This document shows, piece by piece, positions 20,229 through 30,004 of a DNA stretch of 34,039 nucleotides. Position numbers and translations under genes: made by a program. How positions within the stretch are numbered: the first letter of the stretch is position 1; every line of letters starts with the position of its first letter. The notes under the pieces are model-generated. The model did not search any database and was not told the origin of the DNA. It was given only the letters and a program-made list of their open reading frames with translations. Source of the DNA: Aureococcus anophagefferens (taxonomy: Eukaryota; Sar; Pelagophyceae; Pelagomonadales; Pelagomonadaceae). The stretch covers positions 89,995-124,033 of the forward strand of contig NW_008705604.1 in NCBI RefSeq assembly GCF_000186865.1, read 5' to 3'.

Positions 20229-21030
20229 TCAGGTCCGAGCTGCTGCTATGCCAGAGAGCAGTGCTTGTCGTGTGGAACGAGGAAGTGCGTGTATCTGATC
20301 CATTGTTATGAGCCAAGATGCCCGGAGGGGACGACCCGTGGGAGGCAGTCCGAGTTTTTTTGAGCATGGGAAAGTCATTTCTGGATTCGGCTCAAGTCGA
20401 GGCGACATCAGAGAGGGCGCGAACGAGCTACGGATATGCCAGGGCCCAGGGGCGTCTATCACCGCATCTGAATTACGTGGCATCCTTTGTTGACGGAAGA
20501 TCTCGAAGTAGGGCACCTGGAGGTAGGCATGTGGAACACCGCTGTAGTGATCGCTCGTTTTGTCTATGGTCTCAATTCCTGATGTGCCAGTTGAAAAAAC
20601 GGCCACAGTAATAGTATCACGCACAAGCGCGATGAGACGGGCAAGCGGGAACGTCGTTTCATCGAGGCCAGCTACCTGGTCCAGGATAACCATGGCAACA
20701 ATAGTAGACAATTTCGATGGCTTCCATCTTCCTCCATGGAACCTGCTCTCCACCGATGGGATTGCCTGGAGACGACAGCCTCAAGGTATAGCATCACAGG
20801 AGTCAGGACACACAGATAGTACACTCTCCTCAATCAAAGACTGTACGAGCGTGTCTGAACGTCCCAAGTTTAGGTGCGCAATCAACGTGTCAAGGACAGC
20901 GGCTAAGATTCTTCTTGGTGCATCGTCTGAATGATGCGGTTTTGGACGCAGAGGCGACTCGCAGCCGGTCAATTCTGCGAATGGCAAAAAGCTTTTTAGT
21001 ACAAACCTGCGTCGGCACCGGGGTACCACC
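20229..21030 (-). CDS. Unresolved multi-exon gene, weakly AAA+/ORC-like
   Basis: Minus-strand frames 20781-21029 and 20229-20753 look protein-like but are interrupted, suggesting unresolved introns. The upstream piece reads ELTGCESPL and then a helix, RRILAAVLDTLIAHLNLG; the downstream piece reads TIVAMVILDQVAGLD, PLARLIALVRDTITVAVFST and VPHAYLQVPYFEIFRQQ. The order beta-strand/helix, hydrophobic strand ending LD, then a strand ending ST recalls the Walker B and sensor 1 strands of origin-recognition-complex AAA+ subunits such as ORC4/ORC5. I see no convincing Walker A motif and cannot settle the splice sites, so this is a suggestion only. A possible intron is the segment beginning GTACTATCTG on the minus strand and ending in CTCCAG, near 20766-20822. 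The stop of the last frame lies about 175 bases upstream of the open frame for the IQ protein, so both could belong to one transcript. Confidence 0.3.
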
Positions 21031-21231
21031 CCAGCATATGCAACCGGGGCTCTGGATTCGACCGGATCTTTGACGAGAGTTGCATATTAGCTCTGGGGAG
21101 AGGGGAGGTATGGACCTGGTCGGCGGTCCTCTCTTCAAGGTGCACCCTGTCGATCCACGCTGTGACCACGGCCTTGCGGTGTTCCTGTGAAGCCGATGCA
21201 TGATGGTTTCACGAAAGAAGCTTGGCTGCAC

Positions 21232-22421
21232 TGAGTCGGACTGTTGGTGAGGCCGCCTTGAACGGACCGGGTCGTTTCATTTGTTTTGGTGGCATTGGTT
21301 TTGTTGGTTTTGTTAATGTGGAAGTGCCGACCCTCTATACCAGCGAGCCGCTAGGAAGGTGGAAATCTTTCTATCTCCCTACCCCGGGGCCCGACGACTT
21401 ACCCTACGACTTACAATCGGCGCCAGCGACTTTAAAACGGGTTACTTTTTTCGTTACGTCCGACCCCGCGGCTACGGCACGGACTGGGTCGCGTTCGCTA
21501 AGCAGTAATAAAAACTATTAGCAGCCCGCGGGTTTTGGCGAGTGCCCAGTCACCCGTCCGTTTTGGCGAGCCCAGCGACTTACCCCGGGGCCCGACGACT
21601 TACCCTACGACTTACAATCGGCGCCAGCGACTTAAAAACGGGTTACTTTTTTCGTTACGTCGGACCCCGATCTCTGTTGAACTTCAGCACTTTTGTTGAA
21701 GTCAAATCTGGCGATTTCCCGACCCGAACCAGCGACTGCGCGCTAAAGCCATCGCAAACGTGCAATTAACGCGCGAATATCGTCAAACTTGCTTTGATAC
21801 GACCATAGCCCAATTTTGGCCGTGATTTCACCCGCAGACCGCCGCCGGCGCGACACCGCGCCCGCGCGCGCGGTCGACGTACAGCCTCTATGGACGACTA
21901 ATGACTCTGGCTCCGCCGGCCGGAGTTCGATGGTTGATGTTTATTAATTAATTTCCTTTGGGCCGGCCTAGATGTACGTTGATCACTCCACTGGACGGTC
22001 CTCACACTGGCCCCCGGGAGAGGCGGTATTTCCCTGCCACGGGACGGTCCGTCCCCACGCTGGGGACGGACACTTCAAGAAAAAGTACAAGGCCAAAACT
22101 TAAAACGAGTGGCTGCGAAGGTGGCGACGGACCGGGGACGGACCGGAGACGGACACTAGCCAGCGCACAATCCCAGTAAGGCCTCAGGCTCGGGCAGGGC
22201 GGGGCTCTCTTCGCGGTGCCGCACTGCATGCTGTTGGATTGTCGGGCTCCGCCCCCTTCGCGCGCCCATTTTTTTTCTTTTTTCCCTTCTTTTCTTTACT
22301 TCGCCGGTACGGCACGGAAAAATTGCCCCCCCGAGATACTGGCCCCACTCAGAGATCGGCTGGGGAGCTGTTGCGGTCCTAGTAGCTGTTTGGGACGCGT
22401 CTCCAATCGAAAAGCAAAACT
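21232..22421. other. Repeat-rich spacer upstream of MAT gene
   Basis: No gene seen. It holds an 89-bp direct duplication (listed separately), two short GTTTTGGCGAG units at 21534 and 21560, GC-rich CGCGCG sequence near 21845-21875, and GGACGG-type short repeats at 22025-22155. A pyrimidine-rich tract (T/C) at 22268-22302 lies about 120 bases before the MAT start codon and is probably part of its promoter or leader. Confidence 0.55.
21380..21669 (+). repeat. 89-bp direct repeat pair
   Basis: Bases 21380-21468 recur at 21581-21669 at an offset of 201, with only a couple of mismatches (TTTAAAACGG versus TTAAAAACGG; GTCCGACC versus GTCGGACC). Both copies begin TACCCCGGGGCCCGACGACT and end in GACCCCG. 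The sequence between the copies is not obviously related to them. No coding sense. Confidence 0.9.
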
Positions 22422-23635
22422 ATGGAGGACAGCACGTTTTTATTTACATCCGAGTCTGTCAGTGAGGGACACCCAGGTATCTTCTTGGTCTCGAATTTCC
22501 AAAATTCATGCTCTTGTCAGATAAAATATGTGACCAAGTTAGCGATGCGGTTTTGGATGCCTGCGTCAAAGACGACGAAACTTCGAGAGTCGCTTGTGAG
22601 TGCTGCACTAAAACTGGCATGATAATGATATTTGGAGAGATCACTACATCTGCGACAGTGAACTACGAGGCCGTTATTCGTGAGACGCTCAGAGAGATCG
22701 GCTATGATGACCCTGCCAAGGGCATGGACTATAAAACTGTAAATGTTATCGTTGCTATTGAAGAGCAGAGCCCAGACATAGCCCAGAGTGTTGACGCCAC
22801 CAAGATCGAAGAAATCGGCGCAGGCGACCAAGGTATTATGTTTGGTTACGCAACTGACGAAACAGAAGTCAAGTTCATGCCTTTGACACATGTCCTTGCA
22901 ACCCAGCTTGGCATGCGTCTCACTGAGGTTCGTAAGACGAAGCTCTTGGACTGGGTTCGACCAGATGGCAAAACTCAAGTTACATGCGAATACAAGATGA
23001 AAGCTGGTCGTCCACTACCACAGCGAGTCCATACAATAGTAATTTCAACACAACATACTGAAGCTGTTAGCCAGGAGCAAATTCGAGAGAGTCTCATGGA
23101 GCAAGTTGTGCGCGCTGTTGTTCCCGGAAAATATCTCGATGATGATACCATATACCACATGAATCCTTCGGGGCGTTTTATCATTGGTGGTCCTCATGGA
23201 GACGCGGGTCTTACTGGTCGCAAGATTGTAGTCGACACTTACGGGGGCTGGGGTACACATGGTGGTGGTGCGCTATCCGGCAAGGATACAACAAAGGTTG
23301 ACCGCTCGGCGGCATATGCGGCAAGATGGGTTGCAAAGTCACTTGTAAATGCTAGGCTTTGCCATCGCGTTTTAGTTCAGCTGGCGTATGCAATAGGGGT
23401 TGCCTATCCAATATCTATCCACGTAGATTCGTACGGTACTGGACCTTCTTTGAGTGGTAAAACCGATGTTGAATTAGTCGAAATTATTAAAGCCAACTTT
23501 GATCTTCGCCCTGGCTGCATTGTGCGTGATTTGCAACTTCGGCGACCAGTGATGCAGAAGACTGCAGCTTATGGCCACTTTGGCCGTGATGATGATTCTT
23601 TTACCTGGGAAACCCCCAAGGAGCTGTCGTTGTAA
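22422..23635 (+). CDS. S-adenosylmethionine synthetase (methionine adenosyltransferase)
   Basis: Makes S-adenosylmethionine from ATP and methionine in the cytosol, releasing phosphate and pyrophosphate. Exon 1 is 22422-22476 and exon 2 is 22521-23635; removing a 44-nt GTATCT...TGTCAG intron restores the invariant GHPDKICDQ motif exactly across the junction, so the splice is secure. The spliced protein has 389 residues, the usual length. Family signatures are intact: [17 protein letters not shown] at the N-terminus, [16 protein letters not shown] (adenine/methionine loop), the phosphate-binding segment [14 protein letters not shown] and GGGALSGKD. The C-terminus ends in the usual AYGHFGRDD...FTWE region. 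No truncation or missing catalytic residue was noticed. Eukaryotic type, well conserved, so it is a good anchor for phylogenetic placement of the contig. Confidence 0.96.
22477..22520 (+). other. Intron of MAT gene, 44 nt
   Basis: GTATCTTC...CTTGTCAG, lying inside the codon for the Asp of GHPDK. Position confirmed by the invariant motif on both sides. Confidence 0.95.
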
Positions 23636-23968
23636 TTTGAGCCCGACGGGGCTCGCACCACGGCCTCGGCAGGCGGGTTCAACCGCACGTCCGGCACCAG
23701 CGTCCGGCATTCTAGTCTGCCTCTAGTCGCCCCCCTAATCGCACCAGTCGCCGCCTGGCAGCTTGAGGTCGCTCCAGGAAGACGAACACCGCAGCGGAAC
23801 ACCGCCACCGCGGTAGCGGTCACAGGCCAGCAGAAGCTCAGGGGGAGCACGAGTATGTTCTGTGACATACCACGTACGTTGGAGCTCTTACGCACACCCT
23901 AAGGGCCTCCGTAGGGTATAGGTAATCCCGGTAATGCAGTGCTAGAGAGTTTTCTCTAGGCTGAACTT

Positions 23969-23983
23969 GATAAACGGCGACTA
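23969..23983. repeat. Fragment of fold-back element arm
   Basis: GATAAACGGCGACT matches the inner end of the right arm of the 1848-2344 element (2260-2273). After that the sequences differ (ACTCGACC here, ATCGAGGT there). It may be a remnant of a second copy of the family. Confidence 0.5.
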
Positions 23984-24093
23984 CTCGACCACACTCGAGG
24001 TTTACTCGAGGGACTCAGCTGCTAAAATGCGCGAGTCGAGTGGCTGAGCCAAGGAGCCAGATCTGTAACTCTCGCTGGAGTTATACGATCTGT

Positions 24094-24171
24094 GTGTTAG
24101 AATCCGAGTATGCTAGTATGAAGCACCAGCATAGTATAGCATGAGCATAGCCAGTCTAAGGCAGACTGAGC
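24094..24171. repeat. Dispersed AGCATAG repeat (copy 2)
   Basis: Near-identical to 1678-1755 over about 75 bases, same orientation, diverging after GCAGACT. The high identity contrasts with the surrounding unrelated spacer. Confidence 0.85.
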
Positions 24172-24667
24172 ATCTCAAAGTCTCCAGTGTCTACTGCGGT
24201 GCATGGGGACACCTCTCCGGTGTATGCGAGGCAGCATGGCGAAATCATGAAAATAACAAGGCAAGAATCAGTTCATACCATGAAGTTAGCCATGAATCAG
24301 ATACTACACCTGGACTGACCTACTGGCGTTAGCGCCAGGGAGGGAGGATCTCAGTACTTTGGGATAGGAAAGGGAAAAGGAGGAGAGCCTCGTCAGTGGG
24401 AAAGGCCAGCCAGGGACCCTATGGGCCAGTAGGCTCAGTAAGGGGCCGGTTCGGAACTTTGCGTCCGGAAGTCCGGCGTCGGCGTCCGGCCGCGTCCGGA
24501 CTAGGAGTGACTGCCCATGTAGAACCTAGCCTAGGCTAATTTGTGCGACTTTTCATTTATTTGAGGGTATGGTAGTTCCTGTGCGCGTGCACTGCTGCGC
24601 CGCGGCCTATTGAGCCGGCGCAATTGTTGTTCGTGTTACAACGCTCCTGCCTGCCGCTTAAAGACAA

Positions 24668-24737
24668 GGAGCAACGTCATGGAAATCCAGATATGTATCC
24701 TTCGTCGCTCGCTGTAACTATCCTAAGACCATACTAG
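24668..24737 (+). repeat. Dispersed 70-bp repeat (copy 2)
   Basis: Second copy of the sequence at 8371-8440; GGAGCAACGTCA, TCGTCGCTCGCTGTA and ATACTAG are the best conserved blocks. Confidence 0.6.
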
Positions 24738-24825
24738 AAATACAAGCCCACTGCACTGCCAACTTCAAGCTAAGCCAGCCAAGTTACCTTAGTCCAATCT
24801 CCCACACTACATGTTCATGCTTGCA

Positions 24826-25065
24826 AGGGTTTTCTAAAACACGACTTTATTTTCAGGATCGACGAGCTACGCGACGTGGTGTCAATCGGCGCGCGCCGCC
24901 AGACCCCGCCGAGCGGTGCGCGAGCTGCGCAAAGACTCCGAGCATGGTCGCGACGCGCGGGCGCGGCCCAGAACGACCTTACGTCCCCGGATCGACCCCT
25001 GCGCTCGGCGGAGCGGTGCCGCTAGCTCGTCGATCCTGAAATAAAGTCGTATTTTACAAAACCCT
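24826..25065. mobile_element. 240-bp fold-back element
   Basis: The left arm 24826-24869 and the right arm 25023-25065 are inverted copies (about 44 bases, three or four differences, one of them an indel), beginning AGGGTTTT and running to CAGGATCGACGAGCTA. The interior is extremely GC-rich and itself contains a diverged inverted pair (GCCGAGCGGTGCGCGAG versus CTCGGCGGAGCGGTGCC region). No coding capacity. It belongs to a different family from the elements at 1848 and 31709. Confidence 0.8.
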
Positions 25066-25220
25066 ACTAAGCATTAATGTACTACTCAAGTAGGATCATC
25101 ATAGCTATTAACCTAGTCAATTGGCACTCGTCTCCGCGCCGGAATGGTCGGTTATTCGCCCCCTTAGCTCGACCCTAATCAGGCTGTCACGCCAATCTCT
25201 ATTTTGGCCGAGGATAGTAC

Positions 25221-25895
25221 ATGTCTGTCCTAGATTTGACAAGAGCTGGAATTAATTTTCTTGCTATCGATTTCGATTTGACTCTAGTAGACACGCATAC
25301 GGAAGGCCGCTGGCCTGGATCTCCCTCGGAACTAGCTGCACGAGTGCGCCCAAATTTGAGGCATTTAATGAATGAGGCTATGGACGCAGGAATACACGTT
25401 GCAATTGTGACGTTATCACCCCAGGTTGACATCAGATACCGACTTCTGCAGCTATGTGAAATCGATTTTTTTGCAGGTGCCATTGATATCAGCAGTGCTT
25501 CAATTGATATTTCCTGCCAGCTGCGATATGGTATTCAAATATTTTTTTCAGTTGTTGAGTATATATATTTGTGCAGATACCCATTCGTGGAAGCGACGGA
25601 AATTGGTTTTATGCTGGCCAGGGATCACTTGAGGGGAAACAAGTGCGTATGGTTCTCGAATCACCTCAATTTGACTGTGTGTTTATGCATCTAGCCTCAT
25701 TTAGCATCTGCAGTGGAGGAGTTGACACACTGCCATTCGGCCCAGATAAACAGGAGAACATCATTGCTGATAGACGATGATGCAAAGAATGTGAGCCGTG
25801 CCCTTGACAATGGGGTTAATGCCATTCTATTTTGTCCAGCGGACTCACTTTGCCTAAGGCGGGGTATTTTGGCACTCGTGGACAGGTTAATCTGA
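25221..25895 (+). CDS. HAD-superfamily phosphatase-like protein, four exons
   Basis: Exons 25221-25424, 25477-25530, 25577-25646 and 25714-25895 join in frame to 169 residues. All three introns (52, 46 and 67 nt) are GT-AG. The protein carries HAD motif I (AIDFDLTLVDT, the DxDxT nucleophile), motif II (VAIVTLSPQ), a conserved segment IPIRGSDGNWFYAGQGS followed by GKQV (likely the motif III lysine), and motif IV (LLIDDDAKNVSRAL). The order and spacing are right for a small cap-less HAD phosphatase. The spliced version restores the continuous reading SPQVPLISAVLQLIFP and then CDMIPIRG; unspliced reading gives unrelated peptides, which supports the model. The substrate is unknown. The gene is flanked by fold-back elements upstream, with no gene within 700 bases downstream. 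Confidence 0.82.
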
Positions 25896-26588
25896 TGAGT
25901 TGGCCGATCCGCACTGAATGCCATCACTCCATCTTCACAAGAAACGCTTACTTTCCTGAGTCGAAATCCAGTGGCCGCTAGAATTCAGACGCAGGAATCT
26001 TAACTCCAAGGATACTGCAAGTGCCCCATGCGCGCGGCCACCCCTGTCCGGGGAGCCCAATGCTAAAATGGGAAGAGTCCGGAACATCAAGGCGCTTGGT
26101 AGCTCAACTTCGCCCGCGGAAAATTTGACCCGGCCTAGGTGGCACCTCGAACGCGGGAAACTCGACGCGTTCTAGTTTGGGCCCCGCCCGGCCCCCCAGC
26201 GCCTGAGTAAAGCCCCCGGCCGCCGACCCAAAATTCTCGGGGGCGTTTCGGGTCCCTTGGGGCAGGGTCGGAACCGGGCTCCCAATGCGCCAAGGGCACC
26301 TGGTGTACCTGGCTTGGCCAGAACGGCACGCGGTCCTGGTGGAGGTCTTGTTGCACGTTCTCCAGATCTCCTACGAGTGTAGTCACGGTTGGCTCTATTT
26401 ATGTTTGTACCGCCTTTGAATATTCTATCCTCATAAGTTGACGGCGCCTGTGGAACAGCACCGTGACCGGGCCTGTAGCCTTACACGAATACTGAGGGAT
26501 CTCTGACTTGTCTTCAAGAATGGTTGTCTCCTTGAGTATCTCCTTCATTCTGGATTGTAAGGTGTCAAAAGCTGTTCTCCCAAAGAGG
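25896..26588. other. Spacer, no gene seen
   Basis: No protein-like frame. GC-rich between 26100 and 26350. Upstream exons of the orphan gene beginning near 26649 may lie in the right-hand part but I could not identify them. Confidence 0.4.
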
Positions 26589-26648
26589 ATGGCCTGGGTG
26601 CCTATGTATACGTAACTGTAACCTCTTCCACCATGTGTTTGTATTTAG

Positions 26649-28942
26649 GGCTCGGATTCCGCTTTTCCGGTGCCGTTAGTAGATGCGGAACTCGTTGAGC
26701 ACTTCGCTGATGTACCTCCTCGCTTGCTCGGTTCCTCGTCAGTTGTTGTGGCGCTTGACTGGGCTTGCCCTTCCTCCGTGGACCTTTTGAGACCGCGCGA
26801 AGCTATCGAGACGCCGACCGTCACGCGGTGAATAGTATTGCACCCGGCCGCCGGCTATGGACAGCCAGACAAGCCCGTCAGATGATGAACTGGACTACAG
26901 ACCGCCAAACTTTGACGAAACAGGTGACGACGAAGGCAACATCAAGGTGTAGTACACTGCTGCAGGGTAGCAGTGGAAGCTTTCTTAAGAAGATTTTAAA
27001 TCTTATATCCACCTTACATAATCCGTGGTCAATGGAGCGCGCCTGGCGCGCCGTGGTTAAGGCAATTCGAAATAGCGACTTACCAGACCACGCGGTATTT
27101 GACAAACTGATGTTTGCCATTAAAGCTGTAGCATTGCTTAAGAATCAAGGCCACACGCAGCCTTCGTACGGTGGACGTGAGTTAAAGAAATTGGCGGAGT
27201 TCGCTGCGCAGCATGCGCGACCGATGGTCCGTCGAGCGTCGGCCTTGCTTCTTATTTCAGTGTTGTCAGACAATGCTGTAGCGCAGGAGCGCGCTCTGTC
27301 GTGGAATGCAGCCCACTGCCATGAGGAGTGGCTTGTGGTGACACCGGTCGACGATTCAATTGTGACTCAGTCTTTGACAAGTCCATTGCCACGGTTCCGA
27401 TGCGGGCGACCAATCTTGCTCCCTGAAGGAATCAAGGATAGGAACGTTTTGGCAGAGATCAAAGCGGGTCCCGATAGCCTGGCTTCAGTTGTGGGTGTGA
27501 GGCTGTGTGGAGAGATGACACAGCTTAAAGGTCCCCGAGGTGCTTTATCTGAAAACCTGCCAAAGAGGGTTGGGGGGGCGTATCGGGAGCTCTGGCGAGG
27601 TCCAGGCGCGCTGCAGGAACGTGAAAGTCATGCTTCCCCCCGCACTGTATATTTTGTCGTTACAGCAGTTATTTTGGGAACAGTAACTTGCCAGATTAAT
27701 GATGGCGAGTGTGCCAATGCATTCCTCTGTCAACGAGCGGGCGCATGTTCTCAAGCGCATTTCCGTGGCAATGCCCAGCCCAGCTCGGCTCATGACCGAC
27801 CTTTATCTGTACTACGCATTCGTCTTTATGATAGCAGCATGGGCTGCCTTCTTCTAGAAGCATACTTGAGCGAGACCAACGTGAAGAGATTCGTGGAGTC
27901 CTCCTTGGGAGACCAGAAGAAGGGCCTCGTGGTTGATGCTAGCTTAGGCGAGTTTTCTGCGCTTGTCGATGAAAATAATGCGCGAACAATTGCAGAACAA
28001 AAGATCTGTCTACCTGGCGAAAATCTGACTCAATCAGATGAGACGGTGGTCGCTTGGCGACCTTTGCAAAAAGAGCACAAGCTGAACGATTCAGACGTGA
28101 CATGGAGGCTTAAAGTTGCGCAAAATAATGAAGTGCGCGAGCTGGCAGCAAGGTGCATACAGCTCCTTACTGCCATCGAGGGCCATACGTACGCAATCAA
28201 GCGGGCAGTTATGCTCCAGGTTGTTTCTAATATCAACAAGGTGCTCGTTCAAGTGGTCAATGTAACGCAAGCAAAAGATTCCAGCTTGGCTGATGCCAGA
28301 TATCGGTCAGCAATCCCAATGAGGGCGCGGCGTCTCTTTGGTCGCTGTCGCGACGGTATTGTTGAGGAACTTAAGCGCGCCACTTTAGCAGGCCTTCTTC
28401 AAAAAGAAATCTGTGCTCCAGGGTCGACGCTCGAGACTGTTTGCTTGCCACGTGACTGCCAAATTGAAGTTAGTGAAGATGCCAAGATTGTCTCTCTTGG
28501 GCTTGATGAGATGGAGAAGTTTGTTAATTGGCGAGTTGTATGTGTTGGGCGCCGCTCTGTGTGTAACCGGGGGGAATTCATTGCAGCCCAGAAATTCGGA
28601 TCCACCGGAACCCTGACCCTTGAGTCGCCTGCTCAATTTGCATCAACACGATTAATTGTGTTGGACCATGCCCGGGTTGAGGCGATGAGCCAACTCCTTC
28701 GTATTCTTAACCCCTGCGCTCACGGATCTCATCAAGATTCCGGCACTGATTTTATCGCACCGCAGGTCTTCCTCGGTGATGCACCAGATGCAGATCGGGC
28801 TATCAAATTACAAGATGAAGACTGTTTGATCAAAGACCGTACTCGCCGGACAGGCAAGCCATCTTGTAAAAAATCGATAGCAGCCTCCTACGTCAGCAAC
28901 GTTCCTGAAGCGCGACACACTAGCGAAAGGAAGACCGCCTAA
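26649..28942 (+). CDS. Orphan multi-exon protein (5' end unresolved)
   Basis: Not recognised. The main exon (26990-28942, 651 codons with stop) has strongly protein-like composition (AWRAVVKAIRNSDLPDHA; LPEGIKDRNVLAEIKAG; VRELAARCIQLLTAIEGH). Upstream, 26865-26946 encodes an acidic stretch (TSPSDDELDYRPPNFDE) and 26649-26827 encodes GSDSAFPVPLVDAELVEHF and following; they join in frame through introns of 37 nt (26828-26864, GTGAAT...GACAG) and 43 nt (26947-26989, GTGTAG...CTTAAG, or 46 nt to 26992). An acceptor TTTGTATTTAG precedes 26649, so at least one more 5' exon exists; a mini-exon ATG GCC TGG at 26589 is one in-frame option. A 3' extension is possible: a protein-like frame at 28983-29140 follows an acceptor AATGCGCAG and is in phase with donors near 28892 or 28901. 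Function unknown; mostly helical. Confidence 0.55.
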
Positions 28943-30004
28943 TGTTTTGCTTCGCGATACACGCAGTCGCGTCAATGCGCAGGGTGCTAGTGTGCGTCTG
29001 GACTGTCTCAAGCGCACCATCCACTTGGAGGATCGATCTTACCAAAGACGCAGAAAGCAAAGGAAAGATCGCACAACTCGAGCAGGCTTCGTTGTCAGCA
29101 CCCGACGCCCGTCCAATGGGTACTGAAGCATGGCTTCTGATGATGTAGAAGGACCGTCTGCCCCAGTCACTCGCACCCAAAGCCCCCCTGTCGGAAGTAG
29201 ATGGGGAAAAGCATCCTTTGGGGAAGGGGGGTGACACCGGCCTCAAACTCCGCCCAGCAGGCCCGGAGCGTCGCCAAATTATCGCGTGGGTTGATGTGAG
29301 CGCCCTGAGCGCGCAAATAGAGCTATGAGGGCCTCCGCCGGCGCGGTCGGGGCGGTCGGGGGCGTCGAAAACCGACACATAAGCGAAACGTGCCCTTTGC
29401 ATCCTAGACTTCAAGTTCATAATAAATTAGCTGGAGGACCCTCCGCAGAGCCGGAGCCGCGCGTGGTCATGGGGCGCGACGCCTGGAGCCAAGGTGGCGG
29501 CGGCGGGCACCTCGCACCTCTCCCGGGCCCCTCCTTTCCTTTGTTAATCGGCGTCTACAGCTGCGCGCGGCCAAATCCCGGCCTTTTCGTCGGTGGGACT
29601 GCCACGCAATCCTCGCAGCTGCCCCTGCGAGGACCCCTAGTCAATCTTCCTCAGTAGTCCTGTCAAATATGCGACTGCCAGAGGGCGGACGGTCCATTAA
29701 TTCAGTTCGTGAGTGCCATGTAGGTGTCATACGCGTGTCAACATTCTGTGATGAGTGGAATCTCGCCTGTTCCAGAACAAGAGTTGGAGCCATAGAAGCT
29801 GTCTAAGCTGATTAGGGATTGAAGCTGCTGGATTATATTGTAGGCGTGTGTGCAGGATTACATTCTAGGCTTGTGTGCACGCGACAGCCTCTAAGACAAC
29901 ATTCAGGTGATAGTATTAACAGCTACTGCTCAGTCATATTTGTGCACTTCGGAATTTATTATATGCGCTCCTATTTTCGCAGAAGCATCAGAATAGAGCA
30001 ATTC
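28943..30004. other. Spacer between convergent genes
   Basis: The first 200 bases may hold a last exon of the upstream orphan gene (28983-29140, ending LDCLKRTIHLEDRSYQRRRK and a short tail). The rest has no credible gene; 29320-29600 is GC-rich and 29650-30000 is AT-richer. The upstream orphan gene and PKA-R are convergent here. Confidence 0.4.

Larger units (their letters stand above)
23636..25220. other. Repeat-rich spacer between MAT and HAD genes
   Basis: No convincing gene. It contains copy 2 of the AGCATAG repeat (24094-24171), copy 2 of the 70-bp repeat (24668-24737), a 240-bp fold-back element (24826-25065), a scrap of the first fold-back element's arm at 23969-23983, CTCGAG-based palindromes at 23984-24010 and a run of GTCCGG units at 24465-24500. 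The region appears to be a graveyard of small repeats. Confidence 0.6.

Noticed and set aside
28920..29420. 166-codon minus-strand open frame
   Set aside because: Overlaps the end of the orphan gene and a possible plus-strand exon; Ser/Arg/Pro-biased without motifs, most likely a shadow.
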